From BM003 sp963699835 (GTDB lineage: Bacteria > Pseudomonadota > Gammaproteobacteria > Steroidobacterales > BM003): DNA of 64,000 nt. The translations under genes and the position numbers were made by a program. The stretch is taken from contig CAVOVJ010000003.1 in NCBI GenBank assembly GCA_963699835.1, positions 248,001 through 312,000 of the forward strand, given 5' to 3'. Under the pieces are notes generated by a model. It searched no databases and was not told where the DNA came from. It saw only the letters and a list, made by a program, of their open reading frames with translations. Shown piece after piece: positions 8,331-17,000 of this stretch (positions within the stretch are counted from its first letter, which is position 1; the number at the start of each line of letters is the position of its first letter).

Positions 8331-9900
8331 GTGTATAAGAAAAGTCTGATACTTCCGGTACTGGCGTCGGCGGTTTTTCTCTACCGCCTGTGATGATGGC
8401 GACGACGGTAACGACGGAAGCGATGGCCTCAATTCGCTGGTCAATACCCGTGAATTGCCGATGGGAGATGCGGATTGCCCCGGCGGCGGTCTGGTCTTCG
8501 AGAGCGGTCTCGATGCGAATCGCAACGGCATTCTCGACCCGGACGAGGTCGACAACACGACATTTCTCGACTGCGCCACCGCGCCGCAGTTGCGCGCGCT
8601 GCACGCCTCCCCCGATGCGCCACCGGTCAACATCCTTGTTGATGGCGTCCCGGCGCTGACCAATGTTGACTACACCCAGGGCTCGGGCTTCCTGCCACTT
8701 GAGGAAGATCAGTATCGGATTCAGGTCGAGGCGATTGTTCCCGGCGATGATCCCATCGTCATCGACGAGACCTACGATCTCGAGTATCGCAACGACTACA
8801 ACGTCGTCGCTATCGGCAATGTTGCTGATCCGATTGCGGCGTTTTTAATCGTAAATCCGACCACAGACGTGTTCGAGGGCAACATCCGTGCCCAGGTCCT
8901 GCACGCCGCTCCCGACGCTCCGCCGGTCGATGTCTACGTGACCGCCCCCGGCGCTGACCTGCCGACCAGCACGCCGATCAATGACGAGCCGCTGGCCTAC
9001 CAGGATTACACCGGTCAGATCGAGGTCCCGGCCGGTACATACCAGGTGCGCGTCACCCTCGCCGGCGATCCGGGGACAGTCGTCTACGATTCTGGCGCCG
9101 CCGATCTCGCGGCCGGAACCGATCTGCTGATTGCTGCTGTGGAAAACACCGGGCCGGGTGCGACACCGATCCAGCTGGTTGCACTTGATGGCACGGGCAG
9201 CGCGGAGATCTTCGATGCGGCCACACCGGCTGCCGTGGTTGCGGTGCATGCTTCCCCGGATGCTCCGGCGGTCGATATTCTGGCCGACGACCAGAGCACT
9301 GCCGAAGACGATGCGATTACTCTCGCCAGCAATGTCGCGTTCACGGATTTCTGTGAAATCGGCGCCGTTCCGGCCCCGGGCGACTATACGATCAGCGTAA
9401 CAGTCGCGGGAGATCCTTCGTCGGTTGCCTTGCAGTTCCCGTTGTCGGTAACGCAGGGAGATGAGCTGACCGCGATCGTGACCGGTTTTGCCGCCAGCAC
9501 TCCGCAGATCCAGGCGCTGCCGCTGGTCAACAACACGCGCAGTATCGTCACGGAATCGAAACTGAGGATCACACACGGATCGCCGAGCACCGGCCCTGTC
9601 GATATTTACCTGTTGCCCGACGGTACCGATCTCAATGATCCTGACGTCAGCCCCGACTTCGGCGCGGTGCCGTTCACCGGCGACACCGGCATCCTGGCGA
9701 TTGCTCCGGCTACCTATGACGTCTACGTGACGCCGGCCGGTGATAAATCCGTGGTTGCGATAGAAGTTCAGGATCTGGGTCTGGTCGGTGGTGAGGTGCT
9801 CGACGTCATTGCTCGGGACCCGCAAACCGATGGCAGCGAAGGCCCGCTGCCGCAGCTCGTCGTCATCGACCAGTCTGCGGTTGCCGCCTGCACCACCTGA
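8331..9900 (+). CDS. DUF4397-repeat lipoprotein (one frameshift)
   Basis: Repaired length is 522 residues. A GTG at 8331 has a perfect AAGGAG six bases upstream and starts a signal peptide, but the frame closes at 8391. Removing one base between 8374 and 8382 (around a run of five T) gives the lipobox LTAC and joins the long frame ending at 9900. Then follow an acidic Asp/Gly-rich linker, a calcium-loop-like LDANRNGILDPDE, and four DUF4397-type repeats marked by LHASPDAPPVNI, LHAAPDAPPVDV, VHASPDAPAVDI and THGSPSTGPVDI. Function is unknown; it is related to the protein at 269-1639. The broken signal peptide is most simply a sequence error. Confidence 0.8.
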
Positions 9901-9921
9901 TCACTCAGGCAAATCTGCAGT

Positions 9922-9976
9922 GCCCGGATCCAAATCCGGGCAGTTCCAGCCCGGGCTTCGGCCCGGGTTTTTTTTT
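9922..9976 (+). terminator. Rho-independent terminator preceded by a second hairpin
   Basis: CCCGGGC-TTCG-GCCCGGG (9950-9967) is a perfect 7-bp stem with a UUCG loop, followed by nine T (9968-9976). Just upstream, 9922-9941 forms another perfect 8-bp stem, GCCCGGAT/ATCCGGGC, with a four-base loop. They lie 21 bases after the DUF4397 lipoprotein stop and should end its transcript. Confidence 0.93.
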
Positions 9977-10030
9977 GCCGCGCCACGAGGAGTACAATTG
10001 CCGCCCCGATACCGACAGCGATAACCAGTA

Positions 10031-10987
10031 ATGAGCGCCACCGATGAGAAGTCGCGACAAACGACCGATACCGCAGTGATGGTCCGGCCTGCACGGTATC
10101 AGCGTAATCCGCAGACGCTCGCCTCCAATACCTTTCAGGCGTCGCCGCTTGATCTCAATCCGGAGCAGGAGCAGGAGGCCGCCCTCGCCGAGTTCGATGG
10201 ACTTGTCTCCGCGCTGACCGCTCTCGGCGTTCACGTCATCGTTTACGACGACACCCCCAAGCCGCACACGCCCGATGCGATATTTCCGAATAACTGGGTC
10301 AGCTTCCATGAAGACGGCACAGTCGTGCTCTATCCGATGGAAGCGGAGAATCGCCGGCGCGAGCGACGCATGGATATCGTGGAGTCGTTGAGCAATGAGA
10401 GGGGCTACCGGATCAGCGATATTGTCGACCTTGCGTACCACGAGCGAGATGGCCGCTATCTCGAGGGAACCGGCAGCATGGTTCTCGATCGGGTCAATCG
10501 TATTGCCTATGCGTGCCTGTCATCGCGAACGCATCTGGATGTCCTGGCAGACTTCGGCCAGCGGATGAATTTCGATGTCGTCGCTTTCGCTGCGGTCGGT
10601 CGCTCGGGCCGGGCCATTTATCACACCAATGTAATGATGTGCATCGGCACCGCTTTCGCCGTCATTTGCGCCGATGCTATCGCCGATGCGCAGCAGCGCG
10701 ACGCGGTGCTGGCACGGCTGGGCAGTTCGGGTCGCGAGATCGTCACGATAAGCCGCGCCCAGGTCGCGCATTTCGCCGGAAACATGCTCGAACTGGCGGC
10801 ATCCGACGGCAGCTCACTGTTGCTAATGTCCGATCAGGCGCGTCGCAGTCTCGAAGCGGAGCAGTTGCGCCGTCTCGAATCGCATGCGCGGATAGTGGTT
10901 GTGCCGGTCGAACATATCGAGCGCAGTGCCGGCGGCGGTGTTCGTTGCATGATCGCGGAGATGTTTTTGCCAACCGCCGCAGACTGA
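10031..10987 (+). CDS. ctlX: arginine deiminase-related hydrolase, CtlX type
   Basis: 318 residues of the amidinotransferase/arginine deiminase superfamily. The N-terminal VMVRPARYQRNPQT matches the start typical of CtlX-type citrulline hydrolases. Active-site segments seen are PDAIFPNNWVSFHEDG, YLEGTGSMVLDR, the histidine in IYHTNVMMCIG, and a C-terminal Cys in GGGVRCMIAEMFLP as the likely nucleophile. The expected activity is hydrolysis of a guanidino or ureido amino acid. It follows the strong terminator at 9976, and 253 bases separate it from a second member of the same fold at 11241, so the two may act in one pathway. The exact substrate cannot be read from sequence. Confidence 0.78.
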   Translation: MSATDEKSRQTTDTAVMVRPARYQRNPQTLASNTFQASPLDLNPEQEQEAALAEFDGLVSALTALGVHVIVYDDTPKPHTPDAIFPNNWVSFHEDGTVVLYPMEAENRRRERRMDIVESLSNERGYRISDIVDLAYHERDGRYLEGTGSMVLDRVNRIAYACLSSRTHLDVLADFGQRMNFDVVAFAAVGRSGRAIYHTNVMMCIGTAFAVICADAIADAQQRDAVLARLGSSGREIVTISRAQVAHFAGNMLELAASDGSSLLLMSDQARRSLEAEQLRRLESHARIVVVPVEHIERSAGGGVRCMIAEMFLPTAAD

Positions 10988-11240
10988 TTGCCGTTACAAT
11001 CGCGGTCTTTGCCGGGAATAAGCCGAAGCGGGTGCGAGCAGTGTCCGTAGCCTGCGCCAACGACACCCGAGATTCTGGTCGAGCATATGGAACGGCCTTT
11101 GCGGGCACGCACGCCGCGCCCCCGGCAAGGCGCACGCCGCCCGACTCCGTCCGCCGCGTTGGCGGGGCCGGGTTTGGCTGCCGCGCTCTGGCGCGGAGCG
11201 AATCGACCGAGACGTTGCGTATCGGCATGAGGACAAAACG

Positions 11241-12068
11241 ATGAACAAGCGCGACCGGATATTGATGTGTCCACCGGATTTCTACACCGTCGACTATGTA
11301 ATCAATCCGTGGATGGACGGCATGGAAGGGAACCTGTCGCTGGAGCTGGCACAACAGCAGTGGCTCGCACTTAAAGCCGGGATCGAGGAGGTGGCGGAAG
11401 TCGTAACCATCGACCCGCAGCCGGACCTTCCCGACATGGTGTTCACGGCGAATGCCGGAACCGTCTGGGGCAACAAGGCGATCGCCAGTCACTTCATGCC
11501 GCTGGAACGGCGTGCCGAGGAAGCCCACTTCAAGAAGTGGTTTGCGGACAAGGGCTTTGAATTATACGACCTGCCCGACGACGTCGGGTTCGAGGGGGCG
11601 GGAGATTCGCTGTTCGACCGCGGCGGTCCATGGCTGTGGGTCGGACATGGCTTTCGCACCGAAATCGTGGCTCATGAGCATTTGCGCAAGTGGTTCAGCG
11701 ATCACGAACTCGTCTCGATCAGGCTGACCGATTCGCGCTTCTATCACATCGATACCTGTTTTTGTCCATTGGTGGCGGGTTACCTGTTATGGCATCCGCC
11801 CGCGTTCGACTACGAGTCACGGCTTGAGATCGAGAAGCGCATTCCGCCGCGCCGCCGAATCGTCTGCGACACTGCCGATGCCGGTAATTTTGCCTGCAAT
11901 GCGGTCAATATCGGCAAGCATATCTTCGTCAACCGGATGTCCAGCGAATTGCGCGGCCGTCTCGAATCGCTCGGCTTCGTTGTTCACCAGACGCCGTTGT
12001 CGGAGTTCATTAAGGCCGGTGGTTCGGCGAAGTGCCTGACGCTGCGGCTCAGTGAGCCGCCCGCGTGA
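11241..12068 (+). CDS. dimethylargininase/amidinotransferase-fold hydrolase
   Basis: 275 residues, a second arginine-deiminase-fold enzyme, only distantly like the CtlX-type neighbour. Likely catalytic residues are Asp65 in DLPDMVFTANAG, His169 in FYHIDTCF and Cys265 in GSAKCLTLRL; FEGAGDSLFD contributes guanidinium-binding acids. Family members hydrolyse dimethylarginine, arginine or related compounds, or transfer amidino groups. The ATG has AGGA six bases upstream. The stop overlaps the GTG of the M61 peptidase gene by four bases (GTGA), so the two are probably co-translated. Confidence 0.78.
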   Translation: MNKRDRILMCPPDFYTVDYVINPWMDGMEGNLSLELAQQQWLALKAGIEEVAEVVTIDPQPDLPDMVFTANAGTVWGNKAIASHFMPLERRAEEAHFKKWFADKGFELYDLPDDVGFEGAGDSLFDRGGPWLWVGHGFRTEIVAHEHLRKWFSDHELVSIRLTDSRFYHIDTCFCPLVAGYLLWHPPAFDYESRLEIEKRIPPRRRIVCDTADAGNFACNAVNIGKHIFVNRMSSELRGRLESLGFVVHQTPLSEFIKAGGSAKCLTLRLSEPPA

Positions 12069-13885
12069 GCGTTAACCCAGCCGTTAGTTATGCAATTCGT
12101 CCGCTGCAGCCCGGGCGACACGTGTTGCGCATACGCTGCCTGGTTGCCGAACCGGACGCCGCGGGACAGGCGTTTGACCTGCCGAACTGGATACCCGGTA
12201 GTTACCTGATTCGTGATTTTGCCCGGAATATCATCTCTTTCCACGCACATTGTGCCGGCATCCCGGTCGCTGTCGAGAAACGCGACAAGTCAACCTGGGT
12301 CTGTGCGCCGTGCGAGGGACCGCTGGAAATCGAATACGAGGTGTACGCCAACGACCTGTCGGTGCGAGGGGCCCATTACGACACGACTCATGCTTACTTC
12401 AACGGGGCGTCAGTTTTCCTGCGCGCCGTCGGGCATGAGGGTGCGGGCTGCAGCGTCGACATCGATGCCCCGGTGCAGGATGAGACTGGTCACTGGCGCG
12501 TGGCAACAGCGATGCGCGCTGAGAATGTTGACGACAGCGGTTTCGGTCGCTACCACGCCGCCAACTATGACGAGATGATCGATCATCCGGTCGAGATCGG
12601 TGACTTTACGGCGGCCAGATTCAGTGCCGGGGGCGTGGAGCACGAGATTGCAATCACCGGTCATCATTACGCCGACCTCGACCGGCTTTGTGCGGATCTT
12701 GCGCAGCTGTGTCAGACCCATATCGATCTTTTCGGTGGCGAACCGCCGATGGAACGCTATCTGTTCCAGGTGACCGCGCTGGGTAGCGGCTATGGCGGTC
12801 TCGAGCACCGTGACTCGACCAGCCTGCTGTGCAGTCGCAGCGATTTGCCGTTGCCGGGAAACGCGACTGTGAGCGAGGCCTATCGCCGCTTTCTGGGTCT
12901 GGCAAGCCACGAGTATTTCCACCTGTGGAACATCAAGCGGATCAAGCCTGAGGCGTTTACACCCTATGATCTCGCGCAAGAAAGTTACACGTCGCTGCTG
13001 TGGGTATTCGAAGGGATTACCTCCTATTACGATGACCTGGCGCTGGTGCGCAGCGGGCTCATCGCACCGGCCAGCTATCTTGAACTGCTGGGACAGACGA
13101 TCACCCGGGTGATTGGCGGCAGCGGACGTTTCAAACAGAGCCTGGCGGAGTCGAGTTTCGATGCGTGGACGCGGTTCTACAAGCAGGACGAGAACGCGAC
13201 CAATGCGATAGTCAGTTATTACGCCAAGGGTTCGCTGGTGGCGCTCGCGTTGGATCTCCGTATCCGGCTGCAGAGCGAGGAACGTTTTTCTCTCGATGAT
13301 GTGATGCGCGCTGCATGGCAGCGCTACGGGCTTACCGGTGCGGGCATGCCCGAGGACGGTTTCGAGAAGTTGGTGGGCGAGGTAACCGGGCTCGACATGG
13401 ATGAATTCTTCGACGCAGCGGTTCGCGGAACCGGAGATTTGCCGCTCGACGACCTGCTCGTGCAGTTCGCGGTAAATAGCGGGCGGCGCCACTCGACCGG
13501 TCCAGGTGACCGCGGCGGGAAACCGGACGCGAAGTCGGCCGGAGCCGGCGCAGCGCTGGGTGTCGGATTGGAGATGCGACCCGAAAAGGTACTGTTGCGC
13601 CAGGTTAACGAGGATGGCGCGGCGTGTCGCGCCGGTTTGTCCGCAGGGGATGAGCTGATCGCCATCGACGGTTTGCGGGTAACGCCTGCGAATACGGCGG
13701 AGTTGCTCAGACCCTTCGATCCCGGGGAGCGGGTGCCGATCACGGTATTTCGCCGCGATCAGTTGCTTGTGTTCGATGTCGAGTTGCAGCCGGCTCCGGC
13801 CAACATGATCTTTCTGACCTGCGTAGACAGCGATGCAGCGGCGGTCGCGCGGCGCGACCGCTGGCTTGGCCGCGCCGCGGGATAG
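12065..13885 (+). CDS. M61 family metallopeptidase with PDZ domain
   Basis: 606 residues. The zinc site is complete: His282-Glu283-x-x-His286 in ASHEYFHLWN, with the third ligand Glu316 in WVFEGITSYY, preceded by the family hallmark GGLEHRDS. A PDZ domain lies at roughly residues 500-580 (LLRQVNEDGAACRAGLSAGDEL). The M61 family includes glycyl aminopeptidases related in fold to M1 enzymes. No signal peptide is visible, so cytoplasmic action is likely. The GTG start overlaps the previous gene's stop by four bases. Coupling with two guanidino-compound hydrolases suggests peptide and amino-acid turnover, which is inference. Confidence 0.88.
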   Translation: MSVNPAVSYAIRPLQPGRHVLRIRCLVAEPDAAGQAFDLPNWIPGSYLIRDFARNIISFHAHCAGIPVAVEKRDKSTWVCAPCEGPLEIEYEVYANDLSVRGAHYDTTHAYFNGASVFLRAVGHEGAGCSVDIDAPVQDETGHWRVATAMRAENVDDSGFGRYHAANYDEMIDHPVEIGDFTAARFSAGGVEHEIAITGHHYADLDRLCADLAQLCQTHIDLFGGEPPMERYLFQVTALGSGYGGLEHRDSTSLLCSRSDLPLPGNATVSEAYRRFLGLASHEYFHLWNIKRIKPEAFTPYDLAQESYTSLLWVFEGITSYYDDLALVRSGLIAPASYLELLGQTITRVIGGSGRFKQSLAESSFDAWTRFYKQDENATNAIVSYYAKGSLVALALDLRIRLQSEERFSLDDVMRAAWQRYGLTGAGMPEDGFEKLVGEVTGLDMDEFFDAAVRGTGDLPLDDLLVQFAVNSGRRHSTGPGDRGGKPDAKSAGAGAALGVGLEMRPEKVLLRQVNEDGAACRAGLSAGDELIAIDGLRVTPANTAELLRPFDPGERVPITVFRRDQLLVFDVELQPAPANMIFLTCVDSDAAAVARRDRWLGRAAG

Positions 13886-14072
13886 TCCGAACCGGGGCCG
13901 AATCAATTTGCTGCGCAGCTCTTCGCTGCGGCGCCCGCAACAGCCGGATCGGTTCCGGTTACGCTGGAGCGGCGCCCGCGCAGGGCGATTGTAACGACGA
14001 CCAGCCCTGTTGCCGGATTTTCCAGCGCTGAACTTTGCATCCACCGGCCCATACCATAGCGAACCCGCACCA

Positions 14073-17000
14073 GTGTCAGACAATTGCATATCAATCAGGG
14101 GCGCGGCGCAGAACAATTTGCGCAACCTCGATATCGACCTGCCGCTCAATGAACTGATCGTCGTTACCGGGGTCAGCGGCTCGGGTAAATCGTCGCTTGC
14201 GTTCGACACGGTGTATGCCGAAGGCCAGCGCCGCTATGTCGAGACGTTCTCGCCCTATGCACGGCAGTTTCTCGATCGCATGGACAAACCGCGTGCCGAA
14301 CGTGTTGACGGCATACCGCCGGCAATCGCCATAGATCAGACCAACCCGGTCCGGACCTCGCGCTCGACGGTCGGGACGATGACCGAACTCAACGATCACA
14401 TCAAGCTTCTTTTTGCCCGAGCGGCGCGACTGTTTTGCCGCGAGTGCGGGGCGGAGGTCGTGCGGGATGATCCGCAACGGATCGTGCGCTCGTTGATGCG
14501 TACGGCGAAGACCGATGACGGGCGCGGTGCGCGCGCCAGCGTTTCGTTCGAGGTTGCAATTCCGGGAAATTTCACGGAACAGGAGATTCGCGGTTACCTG
14601 GCCCAGCAGGGTTTTGTCCGGGTTGAGCGGTTGACCGCGGATCGGCTGCAGGTCGTGCAGGACCGGCTGCGGCTCGAAAAACGCAATCGGGAGCGCCTGC
14701 TGGAAGCGGTCGAGGCGGCCCTGCAACACGGCTCGGGCCGGATCGAAGTGACGCTGCTGGACCCGCCTCTGCAATCGATCCGCTTCTCCGCCGATTTGCA
14801 CTGCGCCAATTGCGATATCCATTACGACGACCCGTTACCCAACCGGTTTTCGTTCAACTCCCCGCTCGGAGCCTGCGAGGAGTGCCGCGGTTTCGGTCGC
14901 AGCATGGACATCGATTTCCGCCTGGTGGTACCGGATGGGTCGCTGAGCCTGGCCGAGGGCGCGGTCAGGCCATGGCAGTCGAAGAGCTACCGCGAGTGCC
15001 AGGACGACCTGATGCGGTTTGCGCGCTTGCGCAAAATACCGACCGACCGGCCTTGGTCGGAACTGGACGAACGCGAACGGCAATGGGTGCTGGAGGGCGA
15101 GGGCAGCTGGGAGGACGGTAAATTCTATGGTGTCCGGCGTTTCTTTGCCTGGCTCGAAACCAAGTCATACAAAATGCACATCCGTGTGCTGTTGTCGAAA
15201 TACCGCGCCTACAACGTCTGCGCGGCTTGCGCCGGCGCCCGGCTGAAGACCGACAGTCTGTTGTGGCGCCTGGGTAGTCGCGGCGATGCCGATAACTGTG
15301 TTGCACCGGCGTGCCGCTTCCGGCCGAATGGCGTCGCGATCAAACCGCGCCGCTTCAGTTCTCTTCCGGGACTCAACGTCCACGATGTGATGTGCCTTCC
15401 GATCGAACGTTGCCGCGGCTTCTTCGCCGGACTGGTATTACCTGCGCCGACGGATGAGGCGGTGGAGCGCCTGCTCACGGAAATTCGCATCCGCCTCGAG
15501 TATCTCGAGGAAGTCGGCGTCGGTTATCTGACGCTCGATCGTCAGTCGCGGACGCTTTCGGGAGGCGAAGTCCAGCGCATCAACCTGACCACGGCTTTGG
15601 GCACTTCACTGGTCAACACGCTGTTCGTGCTCGACGAGCCGAGCATTGGTCTGCATCCCCGCGATGTCGAACGGATCATACGCATACTGACGCGTTTGCG
15701 CGATGCGGGTAATTCGCTGCTCGTCGTCGAGCATGACCCGCAGATCATGGTGGCGGCAGACAAGATTCTCGACATGGGCCCGGGACCCGGCGACCGTGGT
15801 GGCGAAATCGTGTTCTTCGGCACTTCCCAGGCACTGCTCGAATCGAGCGAATCGCCGACTGCCAGGTTCTTGCGCAGCGAGCGGGTCGTCGATCGTGGCG
15901 GCAGATCACGCGTTGCAATCGATAGTCGTACGCCGCGGCTGCAAGTAACCGCTGCCGCCGAGAACAATCTCAGGGACCTGGACGTGGAGTTTCCGTTGCA
16001 CGGACTGGTGTGCGTTACTGGCGTAAGCGGCTCGGGGAAATCGACGCTCGTACAGGATGTGCTTTATCGCGCCGCGTTGGAAAGACTCGGTAAGCCGAAA
16101 GACCCGTCCGGCACCCACGGCGAATTGCGTGGGATGGATCATATTGGCGACGTGGTGCTGGTCGATCAGTCTTCGATTGGTAAAACGACCCGCTCCAACC
16201 CGGCGAGTTTCGTGGGTGCATTCGATGCGATCCGCAAGGCGTTTGCCGCCGAGCCGCTGTCGCGGGAACGTGGATATACCGCCGGAACGTTTAGTTTCAA
16301 CACCGGCGACGGCCGCTGTCCGGCATGCGGCGGCAATGGTTTCGAGCATGTGGAAATGCAGTTCCTGTCTGATGTTTATCTGCGCTGCGCCGATTGCAAT
16401 GGCCGGCGCTATCGTCCCGAAGTGCTCGATGTGACACTGGTGCCGCCGCTGGACGAGGCTGCCGCGCCGCCGCGGCGTGCGTTATCGGTGGCCGACGTGC
16501 TCGAGCTGACGGTGGCGGAAGCGATCACCTATTTCCGCCATGACGCGGAGGTAATGCGCGGCCTCGAGCCATTGGCTGCCGTTGGTCTCGATTATCTGCG
16601 GCTTGGACAGCCGGTGCCGACACTGTCCGGGGGCGAGGCACAGCGTCTGAAGCTCGCGGCCCATTTGTCCGGCGGGCGCGGTAAAACACGCCGCTCGGCG
16701 GCGGCCTTGCCCACGCTGTTCCTGTTCGACGAGCCCACCACCGGTCTGCACTTCGACGACATATCGAGGCTGCTCAAGGCTTTCGATCAGCTGTTGGACG
16801 ACGGCCATGCGATCGTTGTCATCGAACACAACCTCGATGTTATTGGTGCGGCCGACTGGGTGATCGATCTCGGCCCGGAAGGAGGGGAAGGCGGTGGCGC
16901 GCTGGTGTTCGCCGGGACGGTTGCGGAGTTGCTCGAATGCTCAGAGAGTCATACCGCGCGCGCGCTTGGCGCGTATCGGATAACGCAGAAAAAACTGGCC

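Noticed and set aside
12410..14209. 599-codon frame antisense to the M61 peptidase and the uvrA start
   Set aside because: It covers a well-supported peptidase gene and crosses two gene boundaries; no motif or ribosome site.
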